Origin: Erysipelatoclostridium sp. An173
Lineage (GTDB): Bacteria > Bacillota_I > Bacilli_A > Erysipelotrichales > Coprobacillaceae
NCBI RefSeq assembly: GCF_002160495.1
Contig: NZ_NFKR01000001.1
Coordinates: 117,969-181,968, forward strand
DNA: 64,000 nucleotides
Direction of reading: 5' to 3'
The translations under genes were made by a program, and so were the position numbers. The notes under the pieces were generated by a model. That model made no database searches. It was not told where the DNA came from and saw only the letters and a program-made list of their open reading frames with translations. This document shows positions 1 through 9,760 of the stretch, in pieces (positions within the stretch are counted from its first letter, which is position 1; each line of letters begins with the position of its first letter).

Positions 1-58
1 ACTATAATTACTCCATCCATTTTATCACCTTCATCATTTTACCTATCTTTTATCTAAA

Positions 59-86
59 TTGCAAATTATTTATACAAAAGTATTAT
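59..86 (+). promoter_or_regulatory. Probable sigma-A promoter of the ttcA-like gene
   Basis: A TTGCAA -35 box (59-64) is followed after 16 bases by a TATTAT -10 box (81-86), about 70 bases before the start codon. Bases 1-58 hold no gene I can support. Confidence 0.5.
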
Positions 87-155
87 ACGTCAGATTTAAC
101 TAAAATATCTTTACTAAATTAAATTTTTTTTATAGAATAAACAAGGTGATAAAAA

Positions 156-896
156 ATGACAATGAAAAAAGTTTTAGGATGTATCCGTAAAGCTGATGAA
201 GAATTTAATTTAATTCAAGATGGCGATAAAATATGTGTGGGCGTTTCTGGTGGTAAAGATTCGACATTACTTTTATATTGTTTATCTTTATATAAGAAAT
301 TTTCAACTGTAAAATTTGATGTAATTGGCGTTCACATCGAAATGGGTTTTCCTAATATGGATTTTAGTGAAGTTGATGCTTTTTGTAAAAAAAATAATAT
401 TGAATTATATCATGAACCAAGTGATGTCTATGAAATTTTAAAACTTAATAAAACACCTGATGGACGATTACAATGTTCATTATGTTCAAAATTTAAAAAA
501 GCTTTAGTTATTGATGGGGCCAAAAAATACAATTGTAATAAAGTCGCTTTTGCTCATCATGGTGATGATGCAGTAGAAACATTATTTATGAATATGTTTT
601 ATGGTGGTAAAATTGCGACCTTTACTCCTAAAATGTATTTATCTAGAACTGATATGAATTTTATTCGCCCTCTTGTTTATGCCTATGAATCTGATATAGT
701 CAGTGCTGTAAAAGAAGCAAATGTTCCAGTTGTTGTATCTACATGTCCAGCTGATAAACATACCAAAAGAGAAGAATTCAAACAGCTTTTAAATGATTTA
801 TATAAAAAATATCCACAAGCAAAAAACAATCTATTAACCAGTCTATCAAACGAAGAAAATACCATGTTATGGCATAAAACACCAAGAAAAAAATAA
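156..896 (+). CDS. ttcA: TtcA-like tRNA 2-thiocytidine biosynthesis protein (PP-loop ATPase)
   Basis: This is an ATP-dependent tRNA sulfur-transfer enzyme of the TtcA/TtuA group, which thiolates a base in tRNA in the cytoplasm. The PP-loop SGGKDS lies at residues 31-36. A CxxC pair (C107, C110) and a later Cys in an STCPADK motif match the iron-sulfur or catalytic cysteines of the family. At 246 residues it is slightly shorter than proteobacterial TtcA. The ATG at 156 follows an AAGGTGAT ribosome site (143-150). It is a single-gene unit closed by a hairpin terminator and faces the rpiR gene. The family is clear, but the exact modified base (s2C32 or another) is not shown by sequence. Confidence 0.85.
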   Translation: MTMKKVLGCIRKADEEFNLIQDGDKICVGVSGGKDSTLLLYCLSLYKKFSTVKFDVIGVHIEMGFPNMDFSEVDAFCKKNNIELYHEPSDVYEILKLNKTPDGRLQCSLCSKFKKALVIDGAKKYNCNKVAFAHHGDDAVETLFMNMFYGGKIATFTPKMYLSRTDMNFIRPLVYAYESDIVSAVKEANVPVVVSTCPADKHTKREEFKQLLNDLYKKYPQAKNNLLTSLSNEENTMLWHKTPRKK

Positions 897-906
897 ACTA
901 ATATCC

Positions 907-928
907 AAGGGGTATATCCCCTTTTTTT
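907..928 (+). terminator. Rho-independent terminator of the ttcA-like gene
   Basis: The stem AAGGGG/CCCCTT (907-912 and 918-923) is followed by a T run to 928. It lies between two convergent genes. Confidence 0.85.
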
Positions 929-929
929 G

Positions 930-1724
930 TTAGATATTAGTTAAAGATTTTTGATATAGATTTTTAAAATTAATAGCGATTAATGAAGCGTAGATGTTTA
1001 ATAATAAATTAGATGAAAAATTATATTCATCATCTAAAAAAATATTTTTATAGACAAAAGAATAGATATCAGTTTTAATGGTAGTAATCAAATAAATCCG
1101 TGGTGGATTATTTTTATTGATAATATTTTTTCTTGGTAATATTTTTTCAAAAAATGAACCCGTCGCTGAAAAAACTATTATTAAATCTTGATCAGTAGCA
1201 TTTTTTAAAATTTGATTTATTTTCTTTGGTTCCATTATTGCAAAAGCATATTTTTTAAACGTCATTAAATCATTAGCCAAAGAAATCATAATTCCTGCTG
1301 ACTGTTGTAATCCCATTAAATAGACACGTTGATATTTATTTATATCCTGCGTAATTTCGTTTAATAAAGTTCGATCTAAATGTTTTTTTAATAAACTCAT
1401 TTTATCAATCGATTCATCAATAAAATTAATAACATCATCATCAGTAGTTTGTTTAAAAGAATATTTTTGTGATACAGTTTTCCCTGGTTTATAACTACGG
1501 ATCAAGATTTTTAATGCTAAAAAATCTTCCAATCCAATCTTTCGACAAAAACGACTAATTGACGCCTTAGAAACATTACAAGCCTTAGCAAGTTCAACAG
1601 TTGAAATATTATCTAGATCTTGACTATTTTTTATTATATAATCGGCAATAATATAATTTGTCGATCCGGGTTCTTCTTTTTCTATTACAGCAAAAAGTAT
1701 ACTAGATAAATCCATAATTTTCAC
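930..1724 (-). CDS. RpiR/MurR family transcriptional regulator
   Basis: This is a 264-residue sugar-phosphate-responsive regulator. The N-terminal helix-turn-helix of the RpiR type (about residues 35-65, with STVELAKACNVSKASISRFCRKIG) precedes a C-terminal SIS sugar-isomerase fold (about 110-250) that normally binds a phosphosugar. The start at 1724 is preceded by a GAGGTG ribosome site. It lies immediately downstream of a 6-phospho-beta-glucosidase gene on the same strand, so its likely effector is a phospho-beta-glucoside or its product. That link is inferred from position. The SIS domain is more divergent than in the second RpiR protein of this window (44151-45026). Confidence 0.85.
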   Translation of the reverse strand: MKIMDLSSILFAVIEKEEPGSTNYIIADYIIKNSQDLDNISTVELAKACNVSKASISRFCRKIGLEDFLALKILIRSYKPGKTVSQKYSFKQTTDDDVINFIDESIDKMSLLKKHLDRTLLNEITQDINKYQRVYLMGLQQSAGIMISLANDLMTFKKYAFAIMEPKKINQILKNATDQDLIIVFSATGSFFEKILPRKNIINKNNPPRIYLITTIKTDIYSFVYKNIFLDDEYNFSSNLLLNIYASLIAINFKNLYQKSLTNI

Positions 1725-1762
1725 CTCTTGTTTTAATCATAGCATAATTGCAAAAAAAAGAA

Positions 1763-3274
<1,512 letters not shown>

Positions 3275-3306
3275 CTATATACTAATAAGATATCAGAATT
3301 ATATAT

Positions 3307-3355
3307 AAGAAAGTTATTTTTTTCATATTTTGTTCACTTGTTTCACAAAATGAAA
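3307..3355. promoter_or_regulatory. Candidate operator region of the first GH1 gene
   Basis: Upstream of the GH1 start are AAGAAA-N8-TTTCAT (3307-3326) and TTTCA-N5-TGAAA (3341-3355). They resemble the repeats near the second GH1/RpiR cluster at 42-44 kb. Binding by an RpiR protein is inference. Confidence 0.35.
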
Positions 3356-3377
3356 AAATCATGGTTTCCCATGATTT
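3356..3377 (-). terminator. Terminator of tyrS
   Basis: The stem AAATCATGG/CCATGATTT (3356-3364 and 3369-3377) is followed on the minus strand by a U run complementary to the A run at 3353-3358. Confidence 0.85.
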
Positions 3378-4603
3378 TATAAATGTTTAATTACAAAATA
3401 ATTCTTTTTACCACGACGAATTACAGTTGCTTCATTGCCAAAAGCATTAGCTTTACTTACTACAAAGTCAACATCTTTAATTCTTTCACCATTAACTAAA
3501 ATAGATCCACCATTAACAAATTCGCGAGCTTCACGTTTACTTTTAGCACCACCGCAAGTAATTAAAGCATCTAAAATATTTAAATCTTCATTCACTTCAA
3601 CACTAGGTACACCTGCAAAACATTCTTTTACTTGCTCTAAAGTTAATGATTGAATTTGTCCAGAAAATAGCATTTTAGAAATATTTACAGCTTCTTCATA
3701 TGCTTCTTTACCATGCAAGAAAGTAATTACTTCACGTGCTAAAGCTTGGTGTGCTTCTCTTAAATGTGGTTGTTTTTTGTTCTTTTCTTCTAATTCCATT
3801 ATTTCTTCTGGAGTTAAGAAAGTTAAGAATTTTAAGTAATCAATTACTTTATCATCTTCTGAATTAATAAAGAATTGGTACATTTCATATGGTGATGTCT
3901 TTTTACGATCTAACCAGATAGCTTTACCATTAGTTTTACCAAACTTAGTTCCATCACTTTTAGTTAACAATGGCATTGTAAATCCATAAGCTTCTTTACC
4001 ATCTTTTTTTCTAATCAATTCAATACCAGCAGTAATATTTCCCCATTGATCTTGACCAGCTACTTGCATAACACAATTTTTATTATTATATAACCATTCA
4101 AAATCTAAAGCTTGCATAATCATATATGAAAATTCTGTATATGTGATTCCGGCATCTAAACGACGTTTTACGATATCTTTATTCAACATATAATTTACAT
4201 TGAAATATTTACCATAATCTCTTAAAAAATCAATAAAGTTGATATCTTTAGACCAGTCATAATTATTTACTACTTCAAAACCAAAAATATCTTGTGCTTG
4301 TTTCTTTAAACATTTGAAATTATGTTCAACTGTTTCTTTAGTAATCATTGGTCTTTCTGTATCTGGTTTAGGATCACCAATCAAACCAGTTGCTCCTCCA
4401 ACTAATAAAATTGGATTATGCCCAGCTTCTTTTAATCTTTTAGAAATCAAAAATGATGAAAAATGACCAATATGTAAACTATCACCAGTAGGATCTGTTC
4501 CAATATAAAAAGTCATACCACCATTATTTAACTTTTCTTCTAAATCTGGTGAACTAACATCTTTAATTAGTCCACGCCAAACTAATTCATCATAAATTTT
4601 CAT
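3377..4603 (-). CDS. tyrS: Tyrosyl-tRNA synthetase
   Basis: This class I synthetase charges tRNA-Tyr. The HIGH signature is in DSLHIGHFSSF near residue 45, and the KMSKS-equivalent KFGKT lies near residue 230. A C-terminal S4 RNA-binding domain spans the last 65 residues or so. I place the start at the ATG at 4603 because it has a GGGAGGA ribosome site (4612-4618). A 13-codon upstream extension would run into the T-box terminator stem and has no ribosome site. This gives 408 residues, normal for the family. It is a single-gene unit expressed from a Tyr T-box leader. Confidence 0.97.
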   Translation of the reverse strand: MKIYDELVWRGLIKDVSSPDLEEKLNNGGMTFYIGTDPTGDSLHIGHFSSFLISKRLKEAGHNPILLVGGATGLIGDPKPDTERPMITKETVEHNFKCLKKQAQDIFGFEVVNNYDWSKDINFIDFLRDYGKYFNVNYMLNKDIVKRRLDAGITYTEFSYMIMQALDFEWLYNNKNCVMQVAGQDQWGNITAGIELIRKKDGKEAYGFTMPLLTKSDGTKFGKTNGKAIWLDRKKTSPYEMYQFFINSEDDKVIDYLKFLTFLTPEEIMELEEKNKKQPHLREAHQALAREVITFLHGKEAYEEAVNISKMLFSGQIQSLTLEQVKECFAGVPSVEVNEDLNILDALITCGGAKSKREAREFVNGGSILVNGERIKDVDFVVSKANAFGNEATVIRRGKKNYFVIKHL

Positions 4604-4632
4604 TAATAAAATCCTCCCTATATAAAATAAAA

Positions 4633-4836
4633 GAGATTCCATCCTAAAGGACGAAATCTCGCGGTACCACCTTTATTCATACATCTAGTATGCTCTTGAT
4701 ATTGATAACGGAATTACCCGTCTAGACTTTTCATCTAGAGACTCCAGAGTGTATTCATCAGTAGTACATCCTTGTTTCCACCAACCACAAGGTCTCTTAA
4801 ATGCCTATTTTGACTACTATTTTCCTTCAACGTCGT
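4633..4836 (-). promoter_or_regulatory. Tyrosine T-box riboswitch of tyrS
   Basis: The leader has the T-box core GGTGGTACCGCG (complement of 4661-4672) ahead of a terminator stem (4633-4660) with a U run. The specifier loop shows the expected AGUA/GAA pair, and the codon after GAA is UAC (Tyr) followed by A. Uncharged tRNA-Tyr is expected to stabilise the antiterminator and let tyrS be read. Confidence 0.95.
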
Positions 4837-4842
4837 AATAGA

Positions 4843-4871
4843 ATTATATGCTAAAAAAAATATTAAGTCAA
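4843..4871 (-). promoter_or_regulatory. Sigma-A promoter of the tyrS T-box unit
   Basis: A TTGACT -35 box (4866-4871) and a TATAAT -10 box (4843-4848) are separated by 17 bases. Confidence 0.9.
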
Positions 4872-4959
4872 CCCGATTATAAAATTAAGTTTTAATATCT
4901 TTGTCATAGTTTTATCTGTGAGGTCAACAATATACTTATTAATTTAACTGCTTTTATAT

Positions 4960-5955
4960 TTATGAGATTTGCATATAAATTCTAGATCCATAATCACCTG
5001 GTCGCATATCTTCCTCGGTTATTGGTACTTCTGTAAAAGTAATCTTTTTTTCTTTAGTAATACCATTAGTGTATTTAATTTCCATTTTAATTTGATAATT
5101 TAAAAGTTCATCTTTAATAAATCTTGTCATATTTTTTTCATTTTTATAATATGACAATTCATCTTTTCCATATGAAAAACTAGTTACTATTTGCATTTTT
5201 GCTTGATTATCAAATTGTTTATCATATGGTATCATTAATTCTTTTTTGTGGTTGATCCCAATCCAGTAAATCCAGCCATACTCTTTTATTGATTCTTGGC
5301 TATAGTTTGCTTCAGCCAATTTTTTATTAAACTCAACTGATTTTTTAAAAAAGTTTTCAGTATAAAATTGTTCTAAATTATCAGTATGTTCATTATTTTC
5401 TTTTAAATGATCAATGTCTTTACTACGTAATTCGTTAAAATGTTTTAAAACTCGATACTCATTACCGTCTTCACAATATTTATTATAATCTCCTTGAAAC
5501 TCATCAAACGACTCTAAAAGATAAAAATTCAAACTATCACCATTTACAACAGAATATGTTATCTCTTTAATATTATCACCAGTAATAACTATATCAAATG
5601 GTAAATATGATTTACCATTAAATCCACTTTCATCACTGTTTATTTTATTACTAACTCTCCACGATATTCCAAACATATCTTCAGTCATATCAATTTGTAC
5701 TGGTTTTTCTATATTATAATTTTGTTCATTTGCATAAACATTGGTTATAAAATAATCTGGATCAATATTAGTTGTTTCTTTTACATTTTTATCTTTTCTT
5801 AAACTAAAAATACCAATTGTTAAACAAATCACTACCGGTACAGCCAAAAATTTATAATACCTTTTAGGATTTTTTTTGCTTTTTAAACACATATCCAATT
5901 TTTGTTCAGGAATTATAATACCATCTATAACTTTCTTTAAATCATCTTGTTTCAT
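4960..5955 (-). CDS. Membrane-anchored anti-sigma factor-like protein
   Basis: This is probably the partner of the ECF sigma factor encoded just upstream. It has a short cytoplasmic N-terminus of about 33 residues, one membrane segment at about residues 34-53, and a large extracytoplasmic domain of about 275 residues. I see no zinc-binding HxxxCxxC anti-sigma motif, so the function rests on gene order and topology. The start ATG at 5955 overlaps the sigma stop as ATGA, which implies translational coupling; an upstream start five codons earlier is less likely. The outer domain is charged and resembles DUF4179-type sensor proteins only loosely. The signal it senses is unknown. Confidence 0.65.
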   Translation of the reverse strand: MKQDDLKKVIDGIIIPEQKLDMCLKSKKNPKRYYKFLAVPVVICLTIGIFSLRKDKNVKETTNIDPDYFITNVYANEQNYNIEKPVQIDMTEDMFGISWRVSNKINSDESGFNGKSYLPFDIVITGDNIKEITYSVVNGDSLNFYLLESFDEFQGDYNKYCEDGNEYRVLKHFNELRSKDIDHLKENNEHTDNLEQFYTENFFKKSVEFNKKLAEANYSQESIKEYGWIYWIGINHKKELMIPYDKQFDNQAKMQIVTSFSYGKDELSYYKNEKNMTRFIKDELLNYQIKMEIKYTNGITKEKKITFTEVPITEEDMRPGDYGSRIYMQIS

Positions 5956-6413
5956 TTTATATCTTCCCATTCTATTTTTAATTTTTCTCGTCCTCTTTTT
6001 AATCTTTGTTTAACCGCAGCTTCTTTAATATGTAATATTTTAGCTATTTCCTTAATTTTATATCCTTGATAATAATACAGATATATAACACCCTTATATT
6101 TTGGTGCTAATTTAAATACTAGTTCTTTAAGTTGAATGTCGACATTTTCATTACAATAATATTCTTCATTAAAAGAAGTTACATTTCTTTTCCAATAACT
6201 TTTTAAATTATTCTTGCATAAATTAATACTTACTCTTAATAGCCAGCGTTTAAGATGCTCTTCATCATTAAATTTCTTTTGTTTCGATAATTTTAAAAAA
6301 GTGTTTTGAACTACATCCAAGGCATCTGCTTCATTTTTCAAGTACAAAAAAGCTGTTTTATATACCATTTCCCGATACCGATAAAAAATTGATTCAAGCG
6401 CTTCATTATCCAT
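5952..6413 (-). CDS. ECF-type RNA polymerase sigma factor
   Basis: This small sigma-70 family factor (153 residues) has only regions 2 and 4. Region 2 includes DALDVVQNTFLKL, and region 4 includes a helix-turn-helix (IKEIAKILHIKEAAVKQRLKRGREKL as a whole, near residues 115-145). The ATG at 6413 has a GGGAGG ribosome site; an upstream in-frame ATG lacks one. It forms a two-gene unit with the membrane protein downstream, the usual sigma/anti-sigma layout. I could not identify an ECF-type autoregulated promoter upstream. The regulon cannot be deduced from this window. Confidence 0.88.
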   Translation of the reverse strand: MDNEALESIFYRYREMVYKTAFLYLKNEADALDVVQNTFLKLSKQKKFNDEEHLKRWLLRVSINLCKNNLKSYWKRNVTSFNEEYYCNENVDIQLKELVFKLAPKYKGVIYLYYYQGYKIKEIAKILHIKEAAVKQRLKRGREKLKIEWEDIK

Positions 6414-6475
6414 GAATATCCTCCCTTCACCTAATAAACAATTCAAATCCTTAATTAGTGACAAATAATAAAAAA

Positions 6476-6494
6476 GACTTTCTTTACGAAAGCC
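6476..6494 (-). terminator. Terminator of the murC-ytxG-ytxH-ccpA unit
   Basis: The stem GACTTTC/GAAAGCC (one G-U pair in RNA) has a 5-base loop and a U run on the minus strand, complementary to 6470-6475. Confidence 0.75.
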
Positions 6495-7501
6495 TAATCA
6501 TCTTTTGTTGAATCACGTTTAATAAACATGTGCTGTACTGCAATTTCTTTTGATTCAATTTCTTCATCTTGTAAAAACTTAGTTAAAAGTCTAACTGCTA
6601 ATGCTCCCATATCATAAACTGGAACATTCATTGAAGATAGAGTTGGTTTACACATAATCGAATAACTAGTATTCAACATACCAACTACTTCCATTTCATC
6701 TGGAATTTTAATTCCATTTTCTTGAGCTGCATTAATTACAGCAACACCATCTTTGTCATAACCACAAAATACTAAATCATGTTTATGAGTTTTAAAATAT
6801 TCGATAAAGTTTGGATATGTGTTTTCATAATGACTTGAACTTGTTAGAATCTGGTTTGTTGTAAATTCCTTGTTATGCTTTTTATATGTTTCTTTAATTC
6901 CTTCAATAATTTCATCACTTTTAATTAAATTTTGTTTTGGTAAAATATAAATAATATCATCTTTACCACGATTTAAATAGCGATCAACAATTTCCTCAGC
7001 TGCCTTTTTAACATCAATATAGATTGATCCAATATTTTCACCAGAAATCTTTTTACCAATAACTACAATTGGTAAATTGTATTTAACAATTGAATCAATA
7101 GTTTCATCAAGATTATCGTTGTTAAAAAGTATTACACCATCAACACGTGATTTTACTAATCGTTCAGTAACATCAGCAACAGTATTTTCATCACCAATAT
7201 CATCTGTAGTATACATGTTAATATTGTAATCTAAATGTCTTCCGGTATCACCAATTCCACCAATCATATCTTTAACATGGGCAAACAATGATTGCGGAAA
7301 AACAATTGCAATTGTTGTTGTTTTACTCGTCGCTAAGCCTCTTGCTATATCATTTGGTTTAAAATCTAGACGTTCAATTACATCCAAGACTTTTTGCTTT
7401 GTCTTTTCTCGGACAACATTAGACCCGTTAATTACCCGAGAAACAGTCGCAAGAGAAACTCCTGCTTCTCTTGCAACATCATAAATAGTAACTTTTTTCA
7501 T
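6494..7501 (-). CDS. ccpA: Catabolite control protein A-like LacI-family regulator
   Basis: This 335-residue LacI/GalR protein has an N-terminal helix-turn-helix (TIYDVAREAGVSLATVSRVI, residues 4-23) and a periplasmic-binding-like effector domain. CcpA binds cre sites together with phosphorylated HPr to control carbon metabolism. Assignment to CcpA rests on the strong HTH match and on gene order: murC, ytxG and ytxH precede it, as ytxG-ytxH lie near ccpA in Bacillus. Its ATG overlaps the ytxH stop by one base (TAATG), so translation is coupled. Another LacI paralogue is the main alternative. No perfect cre site was found next to the GH1 genes here. Confidence 0.8.
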   Translation of the reverse strand: MKKVTIYDVAREAGVSLATVSRVINGSNVVREKTKQKVLDVIERLDFKPNDIARGLATSKTTTIAIVFPQSLFAHVKDMIGGIGDTGRHLDYNINMYTTDDIGDENTVADVTERLVKSRVDGVILFNNDNLDETIDSIVKYNLPIVVIGKKISGENIGSIYIDVKKAAEEIVDRYLNRGKDDIIYILPKQNLIKSDEIIEGIKETYKKHNKEFTTNQILTSSSHYENTYPNFIEYFKTHKHDLVFCGYDKDGVAVINAAQENGIKIPDEMEVVGMLNTSYSIMCKPTLSSMNVPVYDMGALAVRLLTKFLQDEEIESKEIAVQHMFIKRDSTKDD

Positions 7502-7977
7502 TAGTCTTTTAGATCTTCAATGATAACATCTAATTCATCTTCGATGTCATCAATTACACCATCAAATTCATCTACTTCATTAAAATCCTGGTCTTGAATT
7601 TTTGTCTTGATTTCTTTTAATTTAGTAGTTACTTCATTACTTACTTTAGTAACTGATTCTTTAAAATTAGCATATTCTTCACTAGATTTAACTGAAACAG
7701 CTAATTCTTCTAATTTTGATTTTACTTCATTAATTTTTTTTCCAGCGTTTTCTTTAAACTCATCAGCATCAAATTCATCAATAGCTAATTTAATTTCATC
7801 AATTGTATTATTGATTAATTCTTGAATATCTTCTTTTGAGATATTTTGCGCTTTATCATATAAATCTTTTGATTTATCCTTAATATCTTTTCTTAATTCA
7901 CTACCTTTTTTTGGAGCACATAACATTCCAATTACGGTTCCAATTCCAATTCCAGCAATTAATTTACCTAATTTCAT
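7501..7977 (-). CDS. ytxH: YtxH domain-containing protein
   Basis: This 158-residue protein has one N-terminal hydrophobic segment with the family signature GIGIGTVIGMLCAPKKGSELR (as a whole, residues 9-29), followed by a long charged, coiled-coil-like region and an acidic tail rich in Asp and Glu. YtxH proteins are general-stress or envelope-associated proteins of unknown biochemical role. It lies 15 bases after the YtxG-like gene and overlaps ccpA by one base. The order murC-ytxG-ytxH-ccpA supports the assignment. Confidence 0.85.
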   Translation of the reverse strand: MKLGKLIAGIGIGTVIGMLCAPKKGSELRKDIKDKSKDLYDKAQNISKEDIQELINNTIDEIKLAIDEFDADEFKENAGKKINEVKSKLEELAVSVKSSEEYANFKESVTKVSNEVTTKLKEIKTKIQDQDFNEVDEFDGVIDDIEDELDVIIEDLKD

Positions 7978-7992
7978 TTTTTATTCACCTTT

Positions 7993-8283
7993 CTAAAACA
8001 ATTTTCTAATAAATCTAATAATCATACCAAATGGGCTAAATTTTGGACGTTCAGGATCAAAGATACTTGCAATAGTTTCAACTGGTACATTCAATAAATC
8101 TAGCTTGTATGTAATATCATCCATTACTTTTTCTGCTTTATTTATCGTACTTTGCGCCATTTCAACAGTTTCACCAACTTGTTTAACTGTAGTAGCTGAA
8201 CGCAATAACAAAATACCTAATGTTACTAGAGCAAATGCACCAGCCAAAATTAAGACACAATAACATATATCGATTGCAGTCAT
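7993..8283 (-). CDS. ytxG: DUF948 (YtxG-like) membrane protein
   Basis: This small protein (96 residues) has one N-terminal membrane helix (about residues 5-27) followed by an amphipathic helix with the pattern TVKQVGETVEMAQSTINKAE, typical of DUF948. Its role is unknown. The start at 8283 has a GAGGT ribosome site. It sits 48 bases after murC and 15 bases before ytxH, matching the Bacillus pairing of ytxG with ytxH. It is shorter than Bacillus YtxG, with a truncated C-terminal part. Confidence 0.8.
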   Translation of the reverse strand: MTAIDICYCVLILAGAFALVTLGILLLRSATTVKQVGETVEMAQSTINKAEKVMDDITYKLDLLNVPVETIASIFDPERPKFSPFGMIIRFIRKLF

Positions 8284-8331
8284 AGCATTACCTCAACTTT
8301 CTAAAAATCATTATAACATATTTCTAAATTC

Positions 8332-9642
8332 TTACATAGATTTTTTTGCGGCAATAACTTTTTCTTCTAGTTTATAAATATCTTTACTAGACATAAATAA
8401 GAACACAACATTATCATATTTAGCTAATTCTTTAGCTGCTTCGTCGTCTTCACCGATTACTTTAGAACGAGGTAAGTTTTTAGCAATATCGTAAATATCA
8501 ATATCGATGCCTTCCTCTTTAACCGCATTTTCAGGGAATGGACAAAAATATGGATAATCCGCTAAATCCATCGCCTGAGCAAACTCAACAGCAAATCGAG
8601 CTCCTCTTGAATAACGATCTGGCTTAAACACAGCTACGATTTTTTTACCAGGATATCTAACCCGAGTAGCTTCAATTACATATTTAATTGCTGTTGGATG
8701 ATGAGCATAATCATCAACATATATATTGTTACCAACTTCAGTAACTGTATACCGTCTTTTAGTACCTTCAAATGTAGCCATTTTTTCTTGCATATATTCA
8801 CAGCTCATATTTTCTAAATATCCAAGAGTAATAATTGCTAATGAATTATATAACATATGCATTCCATAATATGGCAAATTAAAATGTCCAAATAATTCAT
8901 TATGAATATATACATCAAATGACAATCCATCATGGTTTTCAATTACATTGACTGCTCTAACATCATTATTGTCATTTAAACCAAATCTCATAACTCTTTT
9001 TTTGAAATTGATTTTTTTAATATTTGGATCATCACCCCACACAATTACTGTATCTTTAACTTGATTAGCAAATTTTTCAAAAGATTCAATATATCTTTCT
9101 AGATTACCAAAGTAATCAACATGATCTAATTCAATATTATTGATAATTGCATATTGTGGATAATAATGTAAAAAATGATCTTGGAATTCACAAGATTCGG
9201 CAATAAAATATTTACTATCTTTAGTTGCATAACCAGTACCATCACCAATTAAAACGGTAGTTTTCGCAAAATCTTTAAATAAATGATAAGCCATACCCGT
9301 AGTAGTTGTTTTCCCATGAGTACCAGCAATACTGATAGAAATAAAGTTTTCCATGAATTTTCCTAAAAATTCAAAATAACGATAACATTTAACATTTGGA
9401 TTTGCTAGTGCTGCTTTTACTTCTTCATGGTCATCACCAAAAGCATTTCCAATTATAACTGTATAGCCATCTTTAATGTTATTTGGATCAAAAGAATAAA
9501 TAGGGATATTTCTCTTTCTTAATTCATCTTCAATAAAAATATATTTATCAATATCACTACCACAAACATCATTTCCTAGTTCATGAAGGATTTCGGCTAA
9601 TGGCGCCATCCCTGAACCTTTTATACCTATAAAATAATACAT
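8332..9642 (-). CDS. murC: UDP-N-acetylmuramate--L-alanine ligase
   Basis: MurC adds L-Ala to UDP-MurNAc with ATP in the cytoplasmic stage of peptidoglycan synthesis. The N-terminal Rossmann domain begins YYFIGIKGSGMAPLAEIL. The ATP-binding motif GTHGKTTTTG lies near residue 108, the central domain carries NNIELDHVDYF, and the C-terminal domain has the DDYAHHPT motif. At 436 residues the length is normal. It is first in the murC-ytxG-ytxH-ccpA unit. The start at 9642 is preceded by a GAGGTGA ribosome site. Confidence 0.97.
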   Translation of the reverse strand: MYYFIGIKGSGMAPLAEILHELGNDVCGSDIDKYIFIEDELRKRNIPIYSFDPNNIKDGYTVIIGNAFGDDHEEVKAALANPNVKCYRYFEFLGKFMENFISISIAGTHGKTTTTGMAYHLFKDFAKTTVLIGDGTGYATKDSKYFIAESCEFQDHFLHYYPQYAIINNIELDHVDYFGNLERYIESFEKFANQVKDTVIVWGDDPNIKKINFKKRVMRFGLNDNNDVRAVNVIENHDGLSFDVYIHNELFGHFNLPYYGMHMLYNSLAIITLGYLENMSCEYMQEKMATFEGTKRRYTVTEVGNNIYVDDYAHHPTAIKYVIEATRVRYPGKKIVAVFKPDRYSRGARFAVEFAQAMDLADYPYFCPFPENAVKEEGIDIDIYDIAKNLPRSKVIGEDDEAAKELAKYDNVVFLFMSSKDIYKLEEKVIAAKKSM

Positions 9643-9729
9643 ATTGTCACCTCACCATCTCATTTTAGCACAATTTATGATAAATGTATTTAATAGTCAA
9701 GAAAAAATTATTACTTTTTAATGATAGAA

Positions 9730-9760
9730 AATGATTAAAAGTATTAAACTTTTAATCATT
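9730..9760 (-). terminator. Hairpin after pepP, weak terminator
   Basis: A perfect 12-bp stem (9730-9741 and 9749-9760) overlaps the end of pepP. The following minus-strand sequence has only a short U stretch, so termination is plausible but not strong. Confidence 0.45.

Noticed and set aside
4604..4642. Longer N-terminus for TyrS
   Set aside because: It would be translated from the T-box terminator stem and has no ribosome site; the ATG at 4603 has a strong one.
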